A stretch of 51,964 nucleotides of DNA. Origin: an uncultured Collinsella sp. Lineage in GTDB: Bacteria; Actinomycetota; Coriobacteriia; Coriobacteriales; Coriobacteriaceae. The stretch covers positions 1 to 51,964 of the forward strand of contig CATYDM010000012.1 in assembly GCA_958405195.1 (NCBI GenBank), written 5' to 3'. A program made the translations under genes and the position numbers. Numbering within the stretch: the first letter of the stretch is position 1; each line of letters opens with the position of its first letter. Below, piece after piece: positions 8,237 to 15,759 of this stretch. Under the pieces are notes generated by a model that was not told the DNA's origin, ran no database searches, and saw nothing but the letters and a program-made list of their open reading frames with translations.

Positions 8237-10195
8237 ATGGCGATTCGGGCGATGGGGCCGAGCGGACAATACGAGACTGGATTGGATGCTGCCGGTGCGG
8301 CGCTGCCCGAGCTGCTGGCGCCGGCGGGCGGGCTCGACCAGATGCTTGCGGCCATCGCCGCGGGCGCCGATGCCATCTACGCGGGGTTGGGCGGCTTTAA
8401 CGCCCGCGTGAGCGCGCATGGCTTTACGGATGACGAGTTTGCGCGCGGCTGCGCCGTGGCGCATGCCCATGGCGTGCGCGTGTACGTGACGCTCAACGTG
8501 TTCGTGTTTGACGATGAGCTGTCCGATGCGGTGGCGCTGGGAGCTCATGCACTGGAGCTGGGCGCCGATGCTCTGATTGTGGCCGATGCCGGGTTGGCCT
8601 GCGCGCTGAGCGCGGCGATTCCCGGGGTCGAGATTCACCTGTCCACGCAGGCGGGCGTTCATAGCGAAGGCGCCGTGCGGCTTGCCGCCGATGAGCTGGG
8701 GGTCGAGCGCGTGACGACGGCGCGCGAGCTGACGGTCGACGAGATTGCGGCGCTATGTGCCACGGGCGTGCCCATCGAGGTATTCTGCCACGGTGCGATT
8801 TGCATCGGTTATTCGGGGGCGTGCGAGTTCTCGGCCCTGCGGCGTGGACGCTCGGCGATGCGCGGCGACTGCACGCAGCCGTGCCGTCTGGCGTACGACC
8901 TGGTGGACGAGGCGGGGCAGAGCGTTGTCGCCGTCGAGGGAGATCGCCTGCTGTGCCCGCGTGACTATCTGGGTATTGCGCATCTGCCCGAGCTTGTAGA
9001 TGCCGGCGTGGCGTCGCTCAAGATCGAGGGGCGCATGAAGAACCCCGATTACGTATTCAACGTGGTGCGGGTGTGGCGCCGGGCACTCGATATGCTGCGC
9101 GACGGCGCGTGGGACCCCGGTGTCGTGGAAGAGCTTGAACGCGAGCTGGGAAGGTCGTTTAACCGCGGGTTTACCGATGCGTACCTGCGAGGGCGTTCGG
9201 GTGCCGAGCTGATGAGCTTTGAGCGCGCAATTAACCAGGGCGTGCGCGTGGGGCGTTTGGTCGCTGTGGGCCACGAAGAGGTGATCGTTGAGCTCGACGC
9301 CGCCGTGGCGGCGGGTGACACGCTCGAGATTCGGTTCTATCCGGGTGTCGACGCGCGTCCCGATGTGCCCAAGCGCTGGCCGCAGGTGCCCTGCCCGGTG
9401 GATGCCGCAGCGGGGAAGCGCGTCGTCGTGCATTGCAAGCGTAAGGTGGACGCGGGCTGCGAGGTGTACCTGATTCGCAGCGCCGGCGTGTTGGATCAGA
9501 CGGCGGCGGTGTTGGAGCGCATGCGGGCCGAGGCGGATGCGATTGCGCCCGTTGAGCGTGTCGTTGAAGTGCTGCCCTTTGAGGGCGTTGCAGTGGATGG
9601 CGGTGCATCGACGGAGTTGGTGGAGTGCGCGGTTCCCACTCGCATGGTTTTTGCTTGGCAGCTGATGGATGCCGACCCGCGCGGAGAACTCGATTTGTCC
9701 GACGCCGTTGTGGTGCTTGACGAGGTGTGCCGCACGGGTGACGCTGACTGGACCCGCTCACTGATGCAGCGTGCCGGGCGCGTCGTCTGCCGCAACCTGG
9801 GACAGGTGGTGATCGCTCGCGAGCTGGGCGTGACGTTTGACGTGGCGGCGCCGGTGTTCTGCGCGAATCGGGCCACGCTTACCTGGCTGCGCGGACTCGG
9901 TGCGGGGCGGGTGTACTTGCCGGCCGAGTTGCTCGGCAATGATGCGGAGCGTATTGCCGAACTGGCTGCTGAACCCGGCGTCTTGGGTCCGGTCGACGCC
10001 GACCGTCCCGAGCTTATGGTGTGCGAGCACTGCCTGCTGACCGCCGAGGGCGTCTGCGCCACCGATGCGACGGGACAGGTCCGTTGCCGCGACTGCTTGC
10101 GTCGTCGGCAGGCACGCTATCTGGTCGAGCGTGACGGTACACGTCTGCCAGTTGCCATTGACGCATGCGGCAGGACGAGGATTTTCCTGTCGTAG
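8237..10195 (+). CDS. Peptidase U32 family protein (RNA-hydroxylation-type, RlhA/TrhP family)
   Basis: 652 residues. The U32 signature EVFCHGAICIGYSGACEFS lies at residues 181-199, followed by Cys-containing segments (GDCTQPCRLAYDLVDE, LLCPRDYLGI) and SLKIEGRMKNPDYV. Family members RlhA and TrhP hydroxylate 23S rRNA or tRNA uridines, and the conserved Cys residues are thought to hold an Fe-S cluster; the peptidase label is historical. The C-terminus has a CEHC...C...CRDCLRRRQ zinc-finger-like cluster. The ATG at 8237 has AAGGAG 7 nt upstream. Which RNA it acts on cannot be read from the sequence. Confidence 0.85.
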   Translation: MAIRAMGPSGQYETGLDAAGAALPELLAPAGGLDQMLAAIAAGADAIYAGLGGFNARVSAHGFTDDEFARGCAVAHAHGVRVYVTLNVFVFDDELSDAVALGAHALELGADALIVADAGLACALSAAIPGVEIHLSTQAGVHSEGAVRLAADELGVERVTTARELTVDEIAALCATGVPIEVFCHGAICIGYSGACEFSALRRGRSAMRGDCTQPCRLAYDLVDEAGQSVVAVEGDRLLCPRDYLGIAHLPELVDAGVASLKIEGRMKNPDYVFNVVRVWRRALDMLRDGAWDPGVVEELERELGRSFNRGFTDAYLRGRSGAELMSFERAINQGVRVGRLVAVGHEEVIVELDAAVAAGDTLEIRFYPGVDARPDVPKRWPQVPCPVDAAAGKRVVVHCKRKVDAGCEVYLIRSAGVLDQTAAVLERMRAEADAIAPVERVVEVLPFEGVAVDGGASTELVECAVPTRMVFAWQLMDADPRGELDLSDAVVVLDEVCRTGDADWTRSLMQRAGRVVCRNLGQVVIARELGVTFDVAAPVFCANRATLTWLRGLGAGRVYLPAELLGNDAERIAELAAEPGVLGPVDADRPELMVCEHCLLTAEGVCATDATGQVRCRDCLRRRQARYLVERDGTRLPVAIDACGRTRIFLS

Positions 10196-10243
10196 GTGCC
10201 GCGTCGCGTCAGTTTGTTATCATAAGAGAGTTTATGGACTTCC

Positions 10244-10270
10244 AGCACCGCCGTTTTCGGCGAGGGTGCT
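10244..10270 (+). promoter_or_regulatory. Hairpin in the tyrS leader
   Basis: AGCACC/GGTGCT with inner CCG/CGG and a TTTT loop lies 20 nt before the tyrS start, just upstream of its AAAAGGAGG SD. It is too small for a T-box and lacks the T-box consensus. It may be only a stabilising 5' hairpin. Confidence 0.35.
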
Positions 10271-10291
10271 ATAGCAAAAGGAGGATACCCA

Positions 10292-11503
10292 ATGCTGTCT
10301 GTTGACGAGCAAATGCGTATCATCACCTCGGGCGCCGCGCAGATCGTCCCCGAGGCCGACCTTCGCAAGAAGCTTGAGAAGGGCGAGCCCCTCAACATCA
10401 AGCTCGGCGTCGACCCCACCAGCCCTGACCTGCACCTGGGCCACGCCGTGCCGCTGCGCAAGATGCGTCAGTTCCAGGACCTGGGCCACAACGTCACCCT
10501 CATCATCGGCAACGGTACTGCGCTGATTGGCGACCCTTCGGGCAAGAATTCCACCCGTCCGCAGCTTTCGCAGGAGCAGATCGAGGCCAACGCCGAGACC
10601 TACGTGAGCCAGGCCATGAAGATTCTGGATCCCGAGAAGACCACCATCGTGCACAACGGCGACTGGATCCTTTCGATGGACCTGGCCGGCCTGCTGCAGG
10701 TGTGCTCCAAGTTCACCGTCGCCCGCATCCTTGAGCGCGACGACTTTACTAAGCGCTACCAGTCTCAGACGCCGATCGCCCTGCATGAGTTCCTGTATCC
10801 CGTGATGCAGGCCTTTGACTCCGTGCAGATCAAGGCCGACGTGGAGATGGGCGGCACCGACCAGCTCTTCAACCTGCTCGCCGGCCGTGAGCTCATGGAG
10901 AAGATGGGCATGGAGCCGCAGATCGCGCTCACCATGCCGCTGCTCGAGGGCACCGATGGCGTGCGCAAGATGTCCAAGTCCTATGGCAACTACATCGGCC
11001 TGACCGACGCGCCCAAGGATATGTTCGGCAAGACTATGTCCATCCCCGACGAGATGATCGGCAAGTACTATCGTCTGGCCAGCTCGCTCACCCCGGCCGA
11101 GGTCGACAAGATCGACGCTGCTCTGGCCGACGGCTCTGCTGATCCCTATGAGCTCAAGCGCGCTCTGGGCCGCGACCTGTGCGACACCTACCACGGCGCC
11201 GGCGCCGGCGACGAGGCCCAGGCCGAGTTCGACCGTGTGTTCAAGGAGGGCCAGCTCGCCGACTTCCCCGAGAAGCATGTCGAGCTGACCGTCAACGACG
11301 ATGGCCAGATCTACCTCGCCGGCCTGCTCAAGGACTTGGGTCTTTCGGCGAGCGCCGGCCAGGCTCGTCGCGATATCGACGGCGGCGGCGTCAAGATCAA
11401 CGGCAAGGCCGTGGCTCCCAAGAGCTACAACATCGACCCCAGCGCCCTCAAGCTGGGCGACACCCTCTCCGTGGGCAAGCGCAAGGGCTTTAAGTTGATT
11501 TAG
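10292..11503 (+). CDS. tyrS: Tyrosyl-tRNA synthetase
   Basis: Charges tRNA-Tyr with tyrosine. 403 residues. Class I motifs are present: HLGH at residues 48-51 and KMSKS at 226-230. The VEMGGTDQLFNLLAGRE segment is characteristic of TyrRS. A C-terminal S4 RNA-binding domain begins near residue 340 (SAGQARRDIDGGGVKINGKAV). The HLGH signature and the overall form match the TyrZ-like second type of bacterial TyrRS. ATG start with AAAAGGAGG upstream. A terminator follows at 11578. Confidence 0.96.
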   Translation: MLSVDEQMRIITSGAAQIVPEADLRKKLEKGEPLNIKLGVDPTSPDLHLGHAVPLRKMRQFQDLGHNVTLIIGNGTALIGDPSGKNSTRPQLSQEQIEANAETYVSQAMKILDPEKTTIVHNGDWILSMDLAGLLQVCSKFTVARILERDDFTKRYQSQTPIALHEFLYPVMQAFDSVQIKADVEMGGTDQLFNLLAGRELMEKMGMEPQIALTMPLLEGTDGVRKMSKSYGNYIGLTDAPKDMFGKTMSIPDEMIGKYYRLASSLTPAEVDKIDAALADGSADPYELKRALGRDLCDTYHGAGAGDEAQAEFDRVFKEGQLADFPEKHVELTVNDDGQIYLAGLLKDLGLSASAGQARRDIDGGGVKINGKAVAPKSYNIDPSALKLGDTLSVGKRKGFKLI

Positions 11504-11577
11504 TTCCACCGTTCTAACGAACGGCGGACCGGCCGACGCTGCGCGGGCCGCATTTGGACAATCTGACGTTCAACTTC

Positions 11578-11611
11578 AAGGGCGCGACCAGAAGGTCAGC
11601 GCCCTTTCGTT
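11578..11611 (+). terminator. Intrinsic terminator after tyrS
   Basis: Stem AAGGGCGC/GCGCCCTT extended by GACC/GGTC with a small loop, followed by TTTCGTTTC. It lies about 75 nt past the tyrS stop. Confidence 0.75.
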
Positions 11612-11678
11612 TCACGTCACCTTGTCTCAAATGCGGCCCGCTCGCTGTCGTTGCCAAAACATCGGCGCTTCCGTTGTT

Positions 11679-11762
11679 GGCACTTTGGGACGTTCCTTTT
11701 GTGCCGGCACTTTGGGACACTCCTTGTCATTGGTGCAAAGCAACCTCTCCTCATTGCACCAA
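11679..11762. repeat. Dispersed intergenic repeat, GGGACGTTCC family, copy 1
   Basis: Two tandem modules (GGCACTTTGGGACGTTCC and GGCACTTTGGGACACTCC) are followed by a 9-bp inverted repeat, TTGGTGCAA/TTGCACCAA. The same modules recur near 14.7 kb and 43.9 kb in this window. The rest of 11504-11890 holds the tyrS terminator and the ade promoter/leader; I see no gene there. Confidence 0.75.
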
Positions 11763-11792
11763 GTGGCGTGTGCCGTTAAGCGGAGAGGCGTA

Positions 11793-11820
11793 TTGTTGAC
11801 CCATCGTTTGGGCATACAAT
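11793..11820 (+). promoter_or_regulatory. Predicted sigma-70-type promoter of ade
   Basis: TTGTTG, a 16-bp spacer, and TACAAT. The expected start would be near 11827, immediately before the hairpin at 11833. Confidence 0.6.
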
Positions 11821-11832
11821 GGCTATGAGCAT

Positions 11833-11868
11833 GCTGCGGTGAAGGCTTGTCCGCTCCGCAGCTTTTTT
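11833..11868 (+). terminator. Terminator-like hairpin in the ade leader (possible attenuator)
   Basis: GCTGCGG pairs with CCGCAGC and is followed by six T residues, between the predicted promoter and the ade start. An alternative GCGG/CCGC pairing overlaps it. Position and form suggest conditional termination, but no purine riboswitch core is visible. Confidence 0.5.
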
Positions 11869-11890
11869 CTCTACGGTTAAAGGAGTATGT

Positions 11891-13711
11891 ATGTCCGTTG
11901 AGGTCATGAGGACTGTGATCGAGGCCGCCGAGGGCCGCGTGCCCGTCGACACGCTGTTTGCCAATGCGCAGATTGTCGACGTGTATGGCCAGCGTGTGGC
12001 GCCCGGTAGCGTTGCCGTCAAGGACGGTGTGATCGTCGGCGTGCTCTACAACGGTCGCGACGATGCCTCCGGTACCTACGAGGCTGCCGAGGTTATCGAC
12101 TGCCAGGGTCGCTATCTCGCTCCCGGTTTTATTGACGGTCATCTGCATATCGAGTCTTCGAACATCCGTCCCGCCGAGTATGCTCGCATGGCCGCGACGC
12201 GCGGTACTACCACCGCCATTGCCGACAGCCACGAGATTGCCAATGTTGCCGGTCTCGACGGCTTGCGCTTTATGATTGAGGACGGCCGCCGCGCACCCAT
12301 CTCCATCAAATACATGATGCCTTCGTGCGTGCCCGCGCTGCCCGACGAGCAGGCCGGTGCCGTTATTTCGGCTGCCGATATGCAGGCGTTTTTTGCCGAG
12401 CATCCAGGCGATGTCTTTGGTCTGGGCGAAATGATGAACCTGCCGGGCGTCTTTATGGCCGACCCCGAGACCTGCGCTCGCATCGATGCTGCCAACCAGA
12501 CGCCGTCCAAGCAGGTTGACGGCCACGCGCCGCTCGTTGCCGGTAAGGACCTCAACGCCTATGCCGCAGCAGGTATTATCGCCGACCACGAGTCGACGAT
12601 TCCCGAGGAGGCGCTCGACAAGCTGTCTCGCGGCATGTATGTGATGCTGCGTGAGGGCACGTGCAGCCACGACCTGGCCAATTTGTCCTCGATGCTGCTG
12701 GAGAATCCCGCGCGCGCCCGCCGCTGCTGCTTTGCGACTGACGACCGTGCTCCCTCCGACGCGCTTTCGACCGGTATGATCGACAATGCCTGCCGCGTAG
12801 CGATTGAGGCCGGTATTGACCCCGTGGTCGCTATCTCCATGGCGTCCCTTTCTACGGCTGAGGCATTTGGCCTGGACCACGGCTGCCGCGACCCGCACGA
12901 GCTCCGCGGCGCAATCGCCCCGGGCAAGCGCGCCGACCTGCTGTTGCTCGATGACCTGACGTTTGCCAAGGCTCCGCATCGCGTATATGCCGCCGGTGCT
13001 CTGGTGGCGCAGGACGGCACCTTTGTGGGCGAGATCGCACCCGAGATGGCCGAGGTTGCGGCCCTTGCCGATGAGCTGCGCGCTTCCGTTAAGCTGCCGA
13101 AGCTTTCGCTCGACGTGTTCGACTATGCCTTTAAGCCGGGCGAGGCGGTTATTGATGTGATCCCGGGCATGGCTATCACGGGCATGGTCCGTCCCGAGAC
13201 TGACGAGGACTTGCGTCGCATTATGCTGATTGAGCGCCATGGCCGCGGCGTGTCGCTGCAGGCCGAGGGCGTCGACGGCGATGGCCCCGCTGGCCTGGGT
13301 CTGGTCGGCAAGCATATCGGTCGCGGCTGGGTGCGCGGCTTCACCATCACCGGTGGCGCCATTGCCTCCACAATCGGACACGACTCGCACAACGTATGCG
13401 TGGTGGGCGACAATGCCGCCGATATGATGGCTGCTGTTGAGGCTGTGGGCCAGGGTGGTCACGTGCTGGTGCGCAACGGCGAGGTCGTGGCGCGCATTCC
13501 GCTGGCGCTCGGCGGTCTGATGAGCGAAGGCACGGCCGAGGATGTCGCCGCGCAGCACGACGACTTTATGGTCAAGGCGCGCGCCATGGGCATCGAGCCG
13601 CCGCTCGACCCCATCATGGGCATCATCTTCCTGCCCCTGCCGGTTATCCCGACGCTCCGCATCCGCCCCGAGGGCATGTTCGACGTCACGACCTTCACCT
13701 ACGCCGACTAG
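11891..13711 (+). CDS. ade: Adenine deaminase
   Basis: Deaminates adenine to hypoxanthine and ammonia for purine salvage. 606 residues, close to the ~580-600 of the family. The amidohydrolase metal site is visible in APGFIDGHLHIESSN, followed by ADSHEIANV and the GAIAPGKRADLLLLDDL segment. The C-terminal family block ends ITGGAIASTIGHDSHNVCVVG and a PTLRIRPEGMFD region. ATG start with AAAGGAGTATGT upstream. It has its own predicted promoter and leader hairpin, and no purine genes adjoin it. The stop codon overlaps the first bases of a repeat (GACTAGTCATCGGGG). Confidence 0.93.
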   Translation: MSVEVMRTVIEAAEGRVPVDTLFANAQIVDVYGQRVAPGSVAVKDGVIVGVLYNGRDDASGTYEAAEVIDCQGRYLAPGFIDGHLHIESSNIRPAEYARMAATRGTTTAIADSHEIANVAGLDGLRFMIEDGRRAPISIKYMMPSCVPALPDEQAGAVISAADMQAFFAEHPGDVFGLGEMMNLPGVFMADPETCARIDAANQTPSKQVDGHAPLVAGKDLNAYAAAGIIADHESTIPEEALDKLSRGMYVMLREGTCSHDLANLSSMLLENPARARRCCFATDDRAPSDALSTGMIDNACRVAIEAGIDPVVAISMASLSTAEAFGLDHGCRDPHELRGAIAPGKRADLLLLDDLTFAKAPHRVYAAGALVAQDGTFVGEIAPEMAEVAALADELRASVKLPKLSLDVFDYAFKPGEAVIDVIPGMAITGMVRPETDEDLRRIMLIERHGRGVSLQAEGVDGDGPAGLGLVGKHIGRGWVRGFTITGGAIASTIGHDSHNVCVVGDNAADMMAAVEAVGQGGHVLVRNGEVVARIPLALGGLMSEGTAEDVAAQHDDFMVKARAMGIEPPLDPIMGIIFLPLPVIPTLRIRPEGMFDVTTFTYAD

Positions 13712-13716
13712 TCATC

Positions 13717-13755
13717 GGGGACGTTCTTAAACGACTAGTCATCGGGGACACTCTT
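13717..13755. repeat. Left copy of 39-bp inverted repeat around the HAD gene
   Basis: Begins GGGGACGTTCTTAAACGACT and includes the ACTAGT palindrome and GGGGACACTCTT. Its inverted counterpart is at 14776-14814, with 37 of 39 bases matching. It belongs to the GGGGACGTTCC repeat family. Confidence 0.85.
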
Positions 13756-13850
13756 TGGCGGGCTGCCTGACGCCGCGACCGTAGGACCTCTGGCATGTGT
13801 GAGCTATTTGCTAGGTCCTTGTAACGTTTGCGCCCGCGGAGTCTTACCTG

Positions 13851-13915
13851 AGCTCCCTTTGGGTACGTTGGAATTGGATACACGTTCGATTCCAACAAGC
13901 CCGAAGGGAGCTTTT
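13851..13915 (+). promoter_or_regulatory. Long hairpin burying the ribosome binding site of the HAD gene
   Basis: AGCTCCCTTTGGG pairs with CCCGAAGGGAGCT over 13 bp (one G-T). After a 3x3 internal loop an inner 8-bp stem follows (GTTGGAAT/ATTCCAAC). The right arm contains the SD GAAGGGAG and is followed by TTTT two bases before the ATG. Seen directly: the fold is near-perfect and the SD lies inside it. Inferred: translation is limited unless the hairpin opens, or it also acts as a terminator. Confidence 0.7.
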
Positions 13916-13917
13916 CC

Positions 13918-14712
13918 ATGTTTAAACTGATTGCATCCGATATGGACGGCACACTGCTTGACGAAAACGGCCAGGTACCTCCCGAGACCTACGAACTGAT
14001 TCTGGCGCTACACGAGCATGGCGTGCATTTCGCCGCATCGTCAGGTCGCCGCTACGATCGCCTGTGCGAGTTCTTTGCGCCCGTTCGCGACAAGATGGAC
14101 TTTGTCGCCGCTAACGGTGCCCAGGTCTACGCCGACGGTAAGATGGTAGACCGTGAGGTGTATTCGCACCTGGCGATTCGAAAGCTCGCCCAAGCCGTCA
14201 GGACGTTTCCCAATCTGCATCTTGCGCTCTTTGACCGAACCAAGTCCTTCCTGCTCGATGACGAGTGCAAGTTCGTGCGTGAGGTCGACAAGGACCTTCC
14301 CAATGCCGAGCGCATTTGGGAGCTGCCCGATCCCAGCGTAAATATCATCAAAGCGAGTATCTTTTGCGACGACAGTGCGGTTATGGACAGCGCGTACGTG
14401 CTACAGCGCGAACTTGGTCAGCTCTTTACTTTTGCGCCTTCGGGCAACGCGTGGATCGATGCCATGCAGCCTGGTGTGTCGAAGGCCTCGGGTATCGCGC
14501 AGCTCGCGGAGCATTACGGCATTGGACGCGACGAGGTCATGGCGTTTGGCGACTCGATGAACGACTACGAGATCATTCGCTTTGTCGGCACGGGCTGCGC
14601 GATGGAAAACGCGCGCCCCGCGCTCAAGGCGGTGGCCGATCGCGTCGTAGGCTGCAACCGCGACCACGCCGTTCAGCATGAGCTCCGTCGCGTGCTGGAG
14701 AGTCTCTCCTAA
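13918..14712 (+). CDS. Cof-type HAD-IIB phosphatase
   Basis: 264-residue haloacid-dehalogenase hydrolase, presumably a sugar-phosphate or cofactor phosphatase. Motif I DMDGTLLDE is at residues 8-16, a Ser/Thr motif at SSGRRYDR, a cap domain in the middle, Lys in QPGVSKASGI, and motif IV MAFGDSMNDYEI. It overlaps no neighbour. Its SD is in a long hairpin, and it is bracketed by inverted 39-bp repeats, which suggests a cassette with its own control. Substrate cannot be deduced. A second, only distantly similar Cof-type gene follows on the other strand. Confidence 0.9.
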   Translation: MFKLIASDMDGTLLDENGQVPPETYELILALHEHGVHFAASSGRRYDRLCEFFAPVRDKMDFVAANGAQVYADGKMVDREVYSHLAIRKLAQAVRTFPNLHLALFDRTKSFLLDDECKFVREVDKDLPNAERIWELPDPSVNIIKASIFCDDSAVMDSAYVLQRELGQLFTFAPSGNAWIDAMQPGVSKASGIAQLAEHYGIGRDEVMAFGDSMNDYEIIRFVGTGCAMENARPALKAVADRVVGCNRDHAVQHELRRVLESLS

Positions 14713-14722
14713 TCCGGCAGAT

Positions 14723-14814
14723 GGGGACGTTCCTTTTCTGCCGGCAGTTGGGGACATTCCTTGCAGCTTTTTGCGAAGAGTGTCCCCAACGACTAGTCGT
14801 TTAAGAACGTCCCC
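14723..14814. repeat. Nested palindromic repeat, GGGGACGTTCC family, copy 2
   Basis: Outer arms GGGGACGTTCCTT and AAGAACGTCCCC enclose inner arms GGGGACATTCCTTGC and GCGAAGAGTGTCCCC. The right half (14776-14814) is the inverted partner of 13717-13755. It separates the two convergent HAD genes. A minus-strand terminator role is possible but no U-tract is clear. Confidence 0.8.
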
Positions 14815-14830
14815 AATGACTGACCAATGA

Positions 14831-15673
14831 CTAGGCAAGGGCGGCCATGATGGTGCGGGCGACGCCGTCGTGGTCGTTGTCGTATTCGGTGATGGCGTCG
14901 GCGGCCTCGCGGTCTTCGGACTCGGCGTTGATCATGGCCATGCCGTGGCCCGCTGCCTGCAGCATGGGGATGTCGTTGATGTTGTCGCCGAACGCCCAGG
15001 CGTCGGCGAGACGCTTGCCCAGGTATTCGCATAGCCACGTGAGGGCCGTCCCCTTGGTGGCGCCCTCGCCCATGACCTCGATATTCATGGCGTACGAACG
15101 CGTGACCTCAATGCCTCCGAGCGTGTCGAGCGCCGTCGCGATGGCGTCGCGATCGGCCGGGTTGTGCCAGTACATGGCGATACGTTCGAGCGTCTCGACC
15201 TCGTCGATCTTGCTGTCGATATCCATGTCGATCGGCGTTCGTGTGCGCTTGAGTGAAGCCGCGATGTGGGGGTCACCGCCGCAGAACTCATCCAGGCGCC
15301 CGTATAGCGAGCGGGGGAGGAAGCACTGTCCATCCGCGAAGATATCGAAGGTCACATCGTGGCCGGCGGCAATGCGATGGATGCGGTGGGCAATGCCGCA
15401 ATCGAGCGGTCGGCTCAAAATGCGCGTAGCACGTGAGGTGTCGGTGGGCGTATCTTCGTCGAGCCGCCAGACGCTGGCGCCGTTGGCGCAGACCGCGTAG
15501 TGCACGGCGGGATGGGCGAGAATGGGCTCAAAGATGCCCGACAGCGGGCGCCCCGTGCAGGGAACAAACTCGATGCCACGACGTGCGAGCTCGTCGAGCA
15601 TTGCCCAAGTGGCGTCGCTCATCTGCTTATCGCTCGTCAGCAGCGTCCCATCCATATCGGAAAACACAATCAT
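14831..15673 (-). CDS. Cof-type HAD-IIB phosphatase
   Basis: 280 residues, cytoplasmic HAD hydrolase. Motif I is FSDMDGTLLTSD near the start, motif II CTGRP, a large cap domain, the Lys-containing GEGATKGTAL, and motif IV AWAFGDNINDIPML. Start ATG at 15673 with AAAGGATCG upstream on the minus strand. Convergent with the other HAD gene; citrate synthase lies behind it with a terminator between. Substrate unknown, probably a sugar phosphate or flavin-type phosphate by family. Confidence 0.9.
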   Translation of the reverse strand: MIVFSDMDGTLLTSDKQMSDATWAMLDELARRGIEFVPCTGRPLSGIFEPILAHPAVHYAVCANGASVWRLDEDTPTDTSRATRILSRPLDCGIAHRIHRIAAGHDVTFDIFADGQCFLPRSLYGRLDEFCGGDPHIAASLKRTRTPIDMDIDSKIDEVETLERIAMYWHNPADRDAIATALDTLGGIEVTRSYAMNIEVMGEGATKGTALTWLCEYLGKRLADAWAFGDNINDIPMLQAAGHGMAMINAESEDREAADAITEYDNDHDGVARTIMAALA

Positions 15674-15697
15674 TCGTTGCGATCCTTTCTACTGGCA

Positions 15698-15733
15698 TAA
15701 AAAGTGTGGCCAAGGGCTTGGGTCCCTGGCCAC
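15698..15733 (-). terminator. Intrinsic terminator of the citrate synthase gene
   Basis: GTGGCCA/TGGCCAC stem with an inner GGG/CCC part. On the minus strand it is followed by TTTTTAT. It lies 27 nt past the citrate synthase stop. Confidence 0.85.
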
Positions 15734-15759
15734 GCTCGAGTTCTATAACGGTCCGCGTC

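Noticed and set aside
10196..10291. T-box riboswitch upstream of tyrS
   Set aside because: Only ~95 nt are available and no AGGGTGGNACCGCG-type antiterminator is seen, only a small hairpin.
11821..11890. Purine riboswitch upstream of ade
   Set aside because: The three-way junction and its conserved loops are missing; only one terminator-like hairpin is present.
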